Assembly (NCBI GenBank): GCA_026004615.1
Contig: BPJM01000004.1
Coordinates: 1-64,000 of the forward strand
Length of the DNA stretch: 64,000 bases
DNA from: Planctomycetota bacterium
GTDB taxonomy: Bacteria; Planctomycetota; J058; J103
Direction of reading: 5' to 3'
Shown here: positions 1-7,134 of the stretch, piece by piece
Layout: the number at the start of each line of letters is the position of its first letter
Numbering within the stretch: position 1 is the first letter of the stretch
Notes under the pieces: model-generated
The model's input: only the letters and a program-made list of their open reading frames with translations
Told to the model about the DNA's origin: nothing
Databases searched by the model: none
Program-made: the position numbers and the translations under genes

Positions 1-172
1 GATCCCCCCGGCGGATTTCGACCTCGCCGCCGGGCGGTTGCGGCACCTCGACTCCGGGCCGCTCCACCGCGATCACGCGGTGGCCGCGCGCGCACAGCTG
101 CTCCACCACGAAGGCGCCGACCGTGCCGCCGGCACCGGTGACGGCGACGCACGTGCGCGAGGCGGTGCTCAT
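1..172 (-). CDS. NAD-dependent epimerase/dehydratase-like protein, N-terminal part (runs off window)
   Basis: The first 57 residues are visible, and the rest lies beyond position 1. Near the N-terminus is a glycine-rich TGAGGTVG motif followed by a hydrophobic helix. This is the TGxxGxxG dinucleotide-binding turn of extended short-chain dehydrogenases such as NAD-dependent epimerases. The ATG at 172 is preceded by a strong GAGGAGG ribosome site. The gene runs divergently from the microcompartment genes further right. Substrate cannot be told from this fragment. Confidence 0.6.
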   Translation of the reverse strand, partial: MSTASRTCVAVTGAGGTVGAFVVEQLCARGHRVIAVERPGVEVPQPPGGEVEIRRGD

Positions 173-263
173 GGTGCTTCCTCCTCTGGGGACGGGGCTC
201 GGCCGCGCCACCGGCGGCGGCTGCCCCAGCTTGCCGGGGCATGCCGCATCGTGTCAAGCCGAT

Positions 264-1322
264 TCAGCAGTACAGCGGCACGCCGTGTTCGGGCTCGCGG
301 ACCAGCAGCTCCAGCGCCGCCTTGTCCGCGCTGTCGAGCGCGGCGAGCAGGCGGCCGTCCGGCGCGCGCAGCCGCAGGCGCATGCGCGCGATCTTGCTGT
401 TGAGGCAGTAGCTCGTGCGGCCGTCGGGCTGCTGGTAGCGCAGCCCCACCAGCGCGCGCGGCTCGCAGGCCACCTCGCCCTCCAGCTCGGCCTCGGCGCT
501 GCGGGCGCGAAACCGCCAGCGGTACAGCTCCACCTCGGCGGCGGTGCGGAACCAGTGCCGGACGCCGCGGAAATCGTACGCCCGCCCGGCGTGGTGCAGG
601 TACAGCACCGTGGCGTAGGGAAGCGTGAGCGGGCCGAGCTGGAGCTGGGCGCTCGCGCCCTCGAACCAGCTGCCGGGACTGGCGGCGAAGGCGTTGCAGT
701 GCGCCCAGGCATAGCGGGGGGCATGCTCGCGCCCCCAGTTGTGCCCCAGGCAGCCCGGCCAGTCCGCGACCGCGATCCGGCGGCTGCCGATCTCGATCCA
801 GCCCCATAGCCGCGCGTCCGGATACGGGGTGAGGCTCTTGGTGCGGGGAAAGGCACCCCAGCGGTACAGCGGCTCGTAGGGCAGCAGGCGCAGCGGTGGT
901 GCGCCGGCACGCCAGCGCAGCGCCCAGCGGAGCGGCGGCGGGGCGGGCGCAGGCGCGCCGGCACCCTGCGCGCCCGGGCTGGCCGCGGCGGGCGCGGGCT
1001 CGGCGAGCACGCCCTCGGTGTAGCCGTCCTCGAGCCGGCAGCCGCCTGCCGCAAAGCCGATCCGCCCCCGCGCCAGCCGCGCCGCGGCGAGCGGGAAGCT
1101 GCGCTTGCGCGCCAGGTGCCGGCCGCTGCGCGCGTCGAACACGATCGCCCACACCTCGGCGAGCGGCTCGCCCTGGAGCGGCACCAGCACCGTGAACTTG
1201 ATCCAGAGCGCGCGCGGCCCCTCGGGCTCGTTCGCCTTGAGGAAGTAGCTCTCGACGTGGCCGCCGCGCAGTCGGGCCGTGTGTTCGGGCAGCTGGATGC
1301 CGGGATCGCGCAGCTCGTACAC
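264..1322 (-). CDS. CrtC/AttH lipocalin-like domain protein (hydroxyneurosporene synthase or tocopherol-cyclase-like fold)
   Basis: About 352 residues. Early segments GGHVESYFLKAN and ALWIKFTVL, and a later GHNWGREHAPRYAWAHCNAF stretch, are typical of the CrtC/AttH family of paired lipocalin-like barrels. That family includes carotenoid 1,2-hydratases, tocopherol-cyclase-like and Diels-Alderase-like enzymes. The start is uncertain: I chose GTG at 1322 because the family usually begins 15 to 30 residues before the GGHxESYF motif, and an AGGCGG stretch lies just upstream. The open frame extends to about 1904, but that part is low-complexity and unlike protein. Which lipid or isoprenoid it acts on is unknown. 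A CruF-like carotenoid gene occurs at 51444-52232 but is far away. Confidence 0.6.
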   Translation of the reverse strand: MYELRDPGIQLPEHTARLRGGHVESYFLKANEPEGPRALWIKFTVLVPLQGEPLAEVWAIVFDARSGRHLARKRSFPLAAARLARGRIGFAAGGCRLEDGYTEGVLAEPAPAAASPGAQGAGAPAPAPPPLRWALRWRAGAPPLRLLPYEPLYRWGAFPRTKSLTPYPDARLWGWIEIGSRRIAVADWPGCLGHNWGREHAPRYAWAHCNAFAASPGSWFEGASAQLQLGPLTLPYATVLYLHHAGRAYDFRGVRHWFRTAAEVELYRWRFRARSAEAELEGEVACEPRALVGLRYQQPDGRTSYCLNSKIARMRLRLRAPDGRLLAALDSADKAALELLVREPEHGVPLYC

Positions 1323-1474
1323 CAGCCGCCCGGCCCGCCTGGAGCCGGCAGTGGCCGGCGCTGCCCTCCTGCGGTGCCTGGCACATGGCGACTCGCGCCC
1401 TCCACGATGCCCGGGTGCGCGCGGTGGTTGCGCCGCTCTGCTCCCCCGGGCGTCTGCCTGGCGGAGCCGCGCGC

Positions 1475-1828
1475 TCAGCGCGCGCGGCGTTCCAGGTAGA
1501 ACACCGCCTGGGAGGGCAGCTTCGATTCCACGTGCACCAGCCGCCAGCCCTGCTTGCCCGCCCGCTCCAGCAGCAGCTGCTGGTAGGCGTAGACCGCGTA
1601 CAGCTCGCTCGGTGCCTGGCGGACCAGCTCCTTGAACTCGGGGCTGTCGCGGTAGGCATTGTAGTCCGCGAACAGGATCCGGTGCTCGAAGACCGCCGCC
1701 CGGCCGGCCTCGCCGCCGCCCGCTGCCGCCTGCTCGGCCTGTGCCCGGCCGTCGCGGGCCAGCCAGCCGAGCAGCAGTGCGGCGGCCAGCAGCGCGCCCG
1801 TCGCCCCCGCTCGCATCCAGTGTCGCAT
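1475..1828 (-). CDS. small secreted or membrane-anchored DUF4177-like protein
   Basis: 117 residues. Residues 10 to 24 form a hydrophobic segment after MRHWMR, suggesting a signal peptide or anchor ending near DGRAQA. The mature part has an extended strand (FEHRILFADYNAY), a helix, then KQGWRLVHVESK and AVFYLERRA. This resembles the DUF4177 pattern of a conserved GWELV strand followed by a terminal aromatic-rich strand. A GGGAGA ribosome site precedes the ATG at 1828. Function unknown. It diverges from tpiA, sharing a short intergenic region of about 120 bp. Confidence 0.5.
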   Translation of the reverse strand: MRHWMRAGATGALLAAALLLGWLARDGRAQAEQAAAGGGEAGRAAVFEHRILFADYNAYRDSPEFKELVRQAPSELYAVYAYQQLLLERAGKQGWRLVHVESKLPSQAVFYLERRAR

Positions 1829-1903
1829 GAGCTCGTCTCCCGCCCCTTGTGCTCGCTGCGGCAGCCCCCTGTGCGCGCACCGCCGGTGCCGGCGGCTGCC
1901 GCA

Positions 1904-1932
1904 TTGCCGACAGGGTATCCGCTCCCTATGAT
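1904..1932 (+). promoter_or_regulatory. sigma-70-type promoter for tpiA (TTGCCG-N17-TATGAT)
   Basis: TTGCCG at 1904-1909 and TATGAT at 1927-1932 are spaced by 17 bases. Predicted transcription start is near 1939, only about 7 bases before the ATG at 1946. The message would be almost leaderless, which fits the lack of a ribosome site there. It also rules out the upstream in-frame ATG at 1928. Pattern match only, not experimentally supported. Confidence 0.5.
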
Positions 1933-1945
1933 CGGCGCGACCGCC

Positions 1946-2907
1946 ATGAGCCGACGCCGACCGATCACGCTGCGCGATGTGGAGCGCGCCCACCAGGCGG
2001 GAAGCGCTCGGCTCGCGCTGCCGGCGGGCGCGATCGTCACCCCGGCGGCGCGCGATGCGGCGCGGCGGCTCGGCGTGGCGCTGGAGCCCGAGCGCGAGCC
2101 GGGCCGGCCGGCGCTCGTCTACGGCAACTGGAAGGCGCACGGCGGCGCGCTGGAGGCCCAGCAGCGGGCGGCGGCGCTGGCGCGCGCGGCCCCGCCGCAC
2201 GAGGCGGGGGTGGAGGTGGCGGTCTTCCCGGCCCAGGTGCATCTGGCGCTGGTGGGCGCGGCGCTCGGTGGGCCGGCGGCGGGCGCCGCCGCCGGCCCGC
2301 GCGTGCGCCTGGGCGCGCAGGACCTCTCCGCGCACCCGCCCGGGGCGCGCACCGGCGAGGTGCCGGCGGAGATGCTGGCGGATTCTGGGCGTGGCGCTGG
2401 TGCTGGTGGGCCACAGCGAGCGGCGGCGGTGTGCTGGGCGAGCCGGAGGAGATGGTGCGGCGCAAGCTGCTGCGGGCGCTCGCGGCGGGCCTGCAGCCCG
2501 TGCTGTGCGTGGGCGAGACGCTCGCCGAGCGGGATGCCGGCCGTACCTTCGGGGTGCTGCGCTGGCAGCTGCTGCACGCGCTGGAGGGGCTGGACACGGC
2601 CGAGCTGGAGCGCGTGGTGCTCGCCTACGAGCCGGTCTGGGCGATCGGCACCGGCGAGGTGCCGGAGCTGGCCGAGATCGAGGACGCGCTCGGATCGCTG
2701 CGCGACCACGTGGCGCGGGGCTGGGGCGAGGCGGCCGCACGGCGGATGCGGCTGCTGTATGGCGGCAGCGTCGGCGAGCACAACGCGGCGCAACTGCTCG
2801 GGGTGCCGGGCTGCGACGGGGTGCTGGTCGGGGGCGCGAGCCTGGAGCTGGAGCGCTTCGGGCGCATCCTGGAGGCCGCCTTGACCGTACGCCGAAGCGC
2901 GCATTAG
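1946..2907 (+). CDS. tpiA: triosephosphate isomerase with BMC-associated N-terminal extension (two frameshifts)
   Basis: Interconverts glyceraldehyde-3-phosphate and dihydroxyacetone phosphate. The composite frame encodes about 319 residues against about 250 for ordinary TPI. Active-site elements are all present: YGNWKAHG (Asn and Lys), VGHSERR (His), YEPVWAIGTG (catalytic Glu) and YGGSV (phosphate loop). The extra 50 N-terminal residues contain ITLRDVERAHQAG and GAIVTPAARDAARRLGVALE, a pattern seen in microcompartment-linked proteins such as EutT-type N-termini, so it may mediate encapsulation. Two single-base insertions break the frame: an extra T near 2384 (GATTCTG) and one near 2430. Both sides remain conserved, so sequence error is likelier than decay. 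The gene is followed by three shell-pentamer genes. An internal promoter for these lies in its last codons. Confidence 0.85.
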
Positions 2908-2910
2908 AAT
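2881..2910 (+). promoter_or_regulatory. internal promoter for the shell and enzyme operon (TTGACC-N18-TAGAAT)
   Basis: TTGACC at 2881-2886 and TAGAAT at 2905-2910, spaced by 18 bases, overlap the last codons and stop of tpiA. Predicted start near 2917 would give a leader of about 27 bases before the first shell-pentamer gene at 2944. It could allow the shell and enzyme genes to be expressed without tpiA. Pattern match only. Confidence 0.55.
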
Positions 2911-2943
2911 CGGCGCCTTCGGACCGGGCGGGAGAGCGGGCCC

Positions 2944-3288
2944 ATGATCCTCGGACGCGTCGTCGGCACGGTGTGGGCCACGCGCAAGGATGACAAGCTC
3001 CAGGGGCTGAAGCTGCTGGTGGTGGAGCGGCTGAGCCTGGCGCTCCAGCCCCAGGGCGGCTTCGTGGTCGCCGCCGATGCGTGCGAGGCGGGGGTGGGCG
3101 AGGTGGTGCTGGTGGCGCAGGGCTCGAGCGCGCGCCAGACCGCGCTCACCCACAACAGGCCGGTCGACGCGGTGATCATGGCGATCGTGGACAACCTGGA
3201 GCTGGAGGACGCGGGCGCGCTCGAGCGCAGCTATGCGCTGCGCGAGCAGAACCTGGCGGGGCGGCTCGCCGTCCAGCCGGAGATCTAG
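2944..3288 (+). CDS. BMC-P pentameric shell protein 1 (EutN/CcmL family)
   Basis: 114 residues, in the usual size range of the family. Pentamers of this fold cap the vertices of bacterial microcompartments. Family signatures in order: [13 protein letters not shown] at the N-terminus, [11 protein letters not shown], then [20 protein letters not shown] in the middle, and [15 protein letters not shown] near the end. Of the three pentamers here it is closest to the classical EutN/CcmL pattern, with the GSSAR loop intact. A promoter-like element sits just upstream in the end of tpiA. RpiB follows after 27 bases. No hexamer or trimer shell gene is nearby. Confidence 0.9.
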   Translation: MILGRVVGTVWATRKDDKLQGLKLLVVERLSLALQPQGGFVVAADACEAGVGEVVLVAQGSSARQTALTHNRPVDAVIMAIVDNLELEDAGALERSYALREQNLAGRLAVQPEI

Positions 3289-3315
3289 CCGGGCGCCGCG
3301 GCAGGGCGGGGCGCG

Positions 3316-4017
3316 GTGGCGCTCGGCGGCCGCGGCTTCGAGGGCGCGCCCGGCCGGCGACGGGGTTGGACGGCGCGGGGGGAGGCGGGCGGGTCGTTGA
3401 GCGACGGGCTGGCCGAGGTGGTGCGGCTGGCGCTCGCGCGGGTGCAGGCGCGGGCGGAGCGGTGCGGCCCGGGGAGCGGCGGCGGCGGGGCGGGTCCCGA
3501 GCCCGCCGGCGCCGGCCGCGCAGGGGACCGCCGGGCGGGCGGCGGGCCGGTGGCGATCGCCAGCGACCACGGCGGCTTTCGCCTCAAGCAGGAGCTGGTG
3601 GCGGCGCTGCGCGAGCGCGGCTACGAGGTCGTGGATCTGGGGCCGGCCGAGGAGAGCCCGTGCGACTATCCGGACCAGGCGCTGGCGGTGGCGCGCGCGG
3701 TCGCGGCGGGGCAGGCCTGGCGCGGGATCGTGCTCGACGGGGTGGGGATCGGCTCGGCGATCGCCGCGAACAAGCTCCCCGGGGTGCGGGCGGCGGTGTG
3801 CTGGGAGGCGTTCGGCGCGCGCAACGCGCGCGCCCACAACGACGCCAACGTGCTGTGCCTGGGCGGGCGCGTGCTGGGCGGGGCGCTGGCGGCACAGATC
3901 GCCGAGCTGTTCCTCCAGACGGAGTTCGAGGGCGGCCGGCACCAGCGGCGGGTGGACAAGATCGCCGCCATCGAGCGGGCTGCACTGGGGGCGGCGGCGG
4001 CGGGGGTGCGGGCGTGA
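3316..4017 (+). CDS. rpiB: RpiB-type ribose-5-phosphate isomerase with N-terminal encapsulation-peptide-like helix and linker
   Basis: 233 residues against about 150 for free RpiB. Residues 28 to 46 (LSDGLAEVVRLALARVQA) form a short amphipathic helix. Residues 50 to 77 are a Gly/Pro/Ala-rich linker, and the RpiB domain starts at about 79 (VAIASDHGGFRLK). This helix-linker-enzyme layout is that of microcompartment cargo. The domain keeps the HNDANVLCLGGRVLG motif. In the loop that normally reads CGTGIG it has DGVGIG, so the catalytic cysteine is replaced by Asp141. The enzyme may therefore use a different base or another pentose or hexose phosphate. Start is GTG at 3316. The stop overlaps the next start (GTGA), indicating translational coupling to shell pentamer 2. 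Confidence 0.85.
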   Translation: MALGGRGFEGAPGRRRGWTARGEAGGSLSDGLAEVVRLALARVQARAERCGPGSGGGGAGPEPAGAGRAGDRRAGGGPVAIASDHGGFRLKQELVAALRERGYEVVDLGPAEESPCDYPDQALAVARAVAAGQAWRGIVLDGVGIGSAIAANKLPGVRAAVCWEAFGARNARAHNDANVLCLGGRVLGGALAAQIAELFLQTEFEGGRHQRRVDKIAAIERAALGAAAAGVRA

Positions 4018-4493
4018 AGCTGGCGCGGGTGATCGGCACCATCTGGGCGAGCCGGCGCGCGCCCAACCTGGATGCGCCGACGCTCCAGCTCGTGCAGCCG
4101 CTGACCGGGGAGCTCCAGCCCGATGGCGAGCCCTTCGCCGCCGCCGACACGGTGGGTGCGGGGCCGGGGGAGCTGGTGCTCTACGTGACCGCCTACGAGG
4201 CGGTGATCCCGTATGTGACGCGCCCCGGCGGGCCGGGGCTCGGCACGCTGGTGCCGGTGGACGCGGCGCTGGTGGGCATCGTGGAGCAGCACGAGCGGAT
4301 CGCCAGCTGGCGGCCGGGCGGCTCGCCGGCGGCGCCGCCCGCGACCGGGGCGGAGCAGCGCGGCACGGCGGAGCGCCAGGGCCAGCGCCCCGGTGCACGC
4401 GGGCGCGAGCGCCGCGGCGGCGGAGGTGGGCCGGAGTCCGGTGGGGGCGGGACGCGGCAGCGCCGGCGGCGGGGAGGAGGCGGCCGCCGATGA
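4014..4493 (+). CDS. BMC-P pentameric shell protein 2 (EutN/CcmL family) with Arg/Gly-rich tail
   Basis: 159 residues, about 50 more than a standard pentamer. Residues 1 to 95 match EutN/CcmL: VKLARVIGTIWAS, TVGAGPGELVLYVTAYEAV and LVPVDAALVGIVEQHE. The GSSAR loop is replaced by a longer insert around VIPYVTRPGGPG. The remaining 60 residues are a low-complexity, strongly basic Gly/Arg tail that is probably disordered. The start GTG overlaps the stop of rpiB, and the stop overlaps the start of pentamer 3. The tail may face the inside or outside of the shell and bind cargo or nucleic acid; this is speculation. Confidence 0.85.
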   Translation: MKLARVIGTIWASRRAPNLDAPTLQLVQPLTGELQPDGEPFAAADTVGAGPGELVLYVTAYEAVIPYVTRPGGPGLGTLVPVDAALVGIVEQHERIASWRPGGSPAAPPATGAEQRGTAERQGQRPGARGRERRGGGGGPESGGGGTRQRRRRGGGGRR

Positions 4494-4813
4494 TGATCGC
4501 GCGCGTGGTCGGCCAGGTGGTGGCGCCGGTGAAGAACCCGCATCTGGAGGGCGGCAAGCTGCTGGTCTGCCAGCCGGTGCTGCCCGACGCGCAGACGCCC
4601 GATGGCGCATCCCTGGTCGCGCTCGACCGGGTGCAGGCCGGTCAGGGCGACCTGGTGCTGGTCAACGACGAGGGCGGCGGCGCGCGGATCGTGCTGGACG
4701 ATCCGGAGAGCCCGGTGCGGGCGCTGGTGGTGGCGGTGCTGGACGGGGTCGAGCTCGCGCCGGGGCCCTGGCCCGACCCGGCGAGCATGATCGAGGTGGC
4801 GGGCCGGCGCTGA
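4490..4813 (+). CDS. BMC-P pentameric shell protein 3 (EutN/CcmL family)
   Basis: 107 residues. Family motifs: MIARVVGQVVAPVKNPHLEG, KLLVCQPV, RVQAGQGDLVLVNDEGGGAR and SPVRALVVAVLDGVEL. Position 2 is also Met (ATG at 4493), so the true start could be one codon later. The ATGA overlap with pentamer 2 indicates coupled translation. Three distinct pentamer genes in one locus are known from some large microcompartment loci, such as that of Haliangium ochraceum, where they were proposed to cap different vertices. Confidence 0.88.
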   Translation: MMIARVVGQVVAPVKNPHLEGGKLLVCQPVLPDAQTPDGASLVALDRVQAGQGDLVLVNDEGGGARIVLDDPESPVRALVVAVLDGVELAPGPWPDPASMIEVAGRR

Positions 4814-4907
4814 GCGGCGTCGCGCCGCGGCGCTACGGGTGCAGCAAGCCGCGCGGGCGGCTCGGGGACGAGCACGTCCGGGCGGGAGGTAAGAGAGGGA
4901 GCAGCGC

Positions 4908-5837
4908 GTGGCCGATCGAGCGCCCTTGCCGGCAGGCGCGCCCGCGCCGGAACAGCTCGTCGAGCTCGTCACGCGCGAGCTCAAAAGTCTGATCGAGGCG
5001 GGTGCCACCCCGTGGGCGCACGCGCTCGGCGAGGGGCCGCCGTGCTTCGGCTGCGGGGAGCGCGGGCGCTGCGTGGTGGTGTGCAGCGAGGCGTTTCGCC
5101 AGATCGCCGAGGCGGGTGCCGACCGCATCAGCGCGGCGCCCGGACTGCCCGCGGTGCCGCGGGAGCTGGCGCCGCTGATCGACCACACCCTGCTCAGGCC
5201 GGAGGCGGACGCCGAGCAGATCCATAAGCTGTGCGAGGAGGCGGCGCGCCACGGCTTCGCCTCGGTGTGCGTCAATCCGTTCTGGGTGCCGCTGTGCGCG
5301 CGGCTGCTCGCCGGCACCCCGGTCGCGGTCTGCACCGTGGTGGGCTTTCCCCTGGGGGCGAGCAACCCCGCGGTCAAGGCGTTCGAGGCGCGGCAGGCGG
5401 TGGCCGAGGGGGCGGCCGAGTGCGACATGGTGATCAACATCGGGGCGCTCAAGAGCGGGCTCGACGAGGTGGTGCGGCGCGACATCGCGGGGGTGGTCGA
5501 GGCGGCGGGGCCGGGTGCGATCGTCAAGGTGATCCTGGAGACGGCCCTGCTGGACGAAGAGGAGAAGATCCGCGCCTGCGAGCTGGCGGTGGCCGCGGGC
5601 GCGCACTATGTGAAGACCTCGACCGGCTTCGGCCCGGGGGGCGCGACCGCGGCCGACATCGCGCTCATGCGGCGGATCGTCGGCCCGCGCGTCGGCGTCA
5701 AGGCCTCGGGCGGCATCCGGGACTCCCGCACCGCGCTGCGGATGGTGCGCGCGGGGGCGAGCCGCATCGGCGCCAGCGCCAGCGTGAAGATCGTCACCGG
5801 CGAGGGCGAGGGCGGCGGCAGCGGCGGCAACTACTGA
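4908..5837 (+). CDS. deoC: deoxyribose-phosphate aldolase (DERA) with encapsulation-like helix and N-terminal four-cysteine cluster
   Basis: Class I aldolase that splits 2-deoxyribose-5-phosphate into glyceraldehyde-3-phosphate and acetaldehyde. 309 residues, with about 85 more at the N-terminus than minimal DeoC. Residues 15 to 31 ([17 protein letters not shown]) form an amphipathic helix like BMC encapsulation peptides. Residues 46 to 59 carry a CxxC-x5-C-x3-C cluster ([14 protein letters not shown]) that could bind an iron-sulfur cluster or zinc. The catalytic domain keeps [16 protein letters not shown] (acid/base Asp), the Schiff-base lysine in YVKTSTGFG and the second lysine in [12 protein letters not shown] start at 4908 has a GGGAG ribosome site. 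The volatile, toxic acetaldehyde product is a common reason for encapsulation. Confidence 0.92.
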   Translation: MADRAPLPAGAPAPEQLVELVTRELKSLIEAGATPWAHALGEGPPCFGCGERGRCVVVCSEAFRQIAEAGADRISAAPGLPAVPRELAPLIDHTLLRPEADAEQIHKLCEEAARHGFASVCVNPFWVPLCARLLAGTPVAVCTVVGFPLGASNPAVKAFEARQAVAEGAAECDMVINIGALKSGLDEVVRRDIAGVVEAAGPGAIVKVILETALLDEEEKIRACELAVAAGAHYVKTSTGFGPGGATAADIALMRRIVGPRVGVKASGGIRDSRTALRMVRAGASRIGASASVKIVTGEGEGGGSGGNY

Positions 5838-5886
5838 GCGGGCGGCGGGCTGCAGGCCATCGGGGAAACCAGGCGGAGTCGGCGGC

Positions 5887-6753
5887 GTGGGCGAGCAGGT
5901 GCACCATTTCGAGAGCGCCGAGCTGGTGCGGGATGAGACGGGCCGGCAGTACCACATCGGGCTCGCGCCCGGGGAGGTGGCGCCGGTGGTGCTGCTGGTG
6001 GGCGATCCGGCGCGGGCCGAGCGGGTGAGCACGTACTTCGAGCAGGTGCAGCTGGAGCGGCGCAACCGCGAGTACGTCACCTACACCGGCCTGTACCGCG
6101 GCGGGCCGCTCACCGTGATGGCGACCGGCATGGGCTGCGACAACACCGAGATCGCGGTCATCGAGCTGTGCCAGCTGGTGGAGCGGCCCACCCTGATCCG
6201 CGTCGGCTCCTCGGGCGGGCTGAGTCCGGAGCTGGAGCTCGGCGATCTGGTCATCTCGACCGGCGCGGTCAAGCTCGAGAACACCACGGCCTTCTTCGTG
6301 CCGGAGGGCTATCCGGCGCTGGCGCACCACGAGGTGGTGCTGGCGCTCGCCGAGGCGGCGGCGCGCAGCGGCCACCGGCACGTGCTGGGGCTGACCGCCA
6401 GCGCCTCGGGTTTCTACGGCGCGCAGGCGCGCAAGGTGCCGGGCTTTCCGGTGCGCTACCCCGAGCTGCCCGAGGAGCTGGCGCGGATCGGGGTGAAGAA
6501 CTTCGAGATGGAGACGAGCGCGCTGTTCTGCCTGGCGAGCCTGCGCGGGGTGCGCGCGGGGGCGGTGTGCGCGGTGTATGCGAGCCGGCCGCGCAACGCC
6601 TTCATCGACAGCGGGGCGAAGCAGCGCGCCGAGGCGGCGTGTATCGAGGTGGGGCTGGGTGCGGTCGAGGTGCTGCGCGCCATGGACCGCGCGCGCGGTG
6701 GGGCCGCGCACTGGCTCCCCTCGCATGGACTGGGTGCAGGGCAGTCCGCCTAG
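5887..6753 (+). CDS. uridine-phosphorylase-family nucleoside phosphorylase
   Basis: 288 residues of the NP-I (PNP/UDP) family. Such enzymes use phosphate to split nucleosides into free base and (deoxy)ribose-1-phosphate. Motifs in order: LLVGDPARAERV (phosphate site), TGMGCDNTEIAVIEL, RVGSSGG and GVKNFEMETSALF (ribose and base site). No clear encapsulation helix is visible, so it may act in the cytosol and feed the compartment. It follows deoC by 49 bases on the same strand, which suggests that nucleosides supply the pentose phosphates. No phosphopentomutase is in the window, although one would be needed to turn the 1-phosphate into the 5-phosphate. GTG start. Confidence 0.85.
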   Translation: MGEQVHHFESAELVRDETGRQYHIGLAPGEVAPVVLLVGDPARAERVSTYFEQVQLERRNREYVTYTGLYRGGPLTVMATGMGCDNTEIAVIELCQLVERPTLIRVGSSGGLSPELELGDLVISTGAVKLENTTAFFVPEGYPALAHHEVVLALAEAAARSGHRHVLGLTASASGFYGAQARKVPGFPVRYPELPEELARIGVKNFEMETSALFCLASLRGVRAGAVCAVYASRPRNAFIDSGAKQRAEAACIEVGLGAVEVLRAMDRARGGAAHWLPSHGLGAGQSA

Positions 6754-6843
6754 CGGGCGGCTCCTCGCAGGCGGCTGCCGCCGGCCGGTGCGCGGGGCGG
6801 CGGCGGGCGGCACACGGGGTCAGGGTGAGGCACGGCGGACGCC

Positions 6844-7134
6844 ATGTCCGAGCCGGCTGCGCGCGTGGCGCATCGCGCCCGGGTCCACGGCCGCGTGCAG
6901 GGGGTGTTCTTCCGCGCCAGCGCGCGCGAGCAGGCGCAGCGGCTGGGGCTGGTGGGCTGGGTGCGCAACCTGCCCGACGGCACGGTGGAGGCGTACTACG
7001 AAGGCGCGCCGGCCGCCGTCCGCGAGATGGACCGCTGGCTGCGCCAGGGCCCGCCGCTCGCGCGCGTGACGGCGGTGGACATCGAGGAGCGCGAGCCCGA
7101 AGGGATGTACGACAGCTTCCGCATCCGGCACTGA
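6844..7134 (+). CDS. acyP: acylphosphatase
   Basis: 96 residues, the normal length. Hydrolyses carboxyl-phosphate bonds such as acetyl phosphate. The phosphate loop GRVQGVFFRAS contains catalytic Arg24, and GWVRNLPDGTVE contains Asn42. It lies 90 bases after the nucleoside phosphorylase on the same strand, so it may be the last gene of the microcompartment transcript or a separate housekeeping gene. Confidence 0.9.
   Translation: MSEPAARVAHRARVHGRVQGVFFRASAREQAQRLGLVGWVRNLPDGTVEAYYEGAPAAVREMDRWLRQGPPLARVTAVDIEEREPEGMYDSFRIRH

Noticed and set aside
1323..1904. Upstream continuation of the CrtC-like frame (200 further codons)
   Set aside because: The sequence is Arg/Gly/Ala-rich and overlaps the well-formed DUF4177-like gene in another frame. 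It is a shadow of high G/C content.
3081..4013. Long open frame leading into shell pentamer 2
   Set aside because: Composition is low-complexity, and rpiB is the real gene here. Only the part after GTG 4014 is protein-like.
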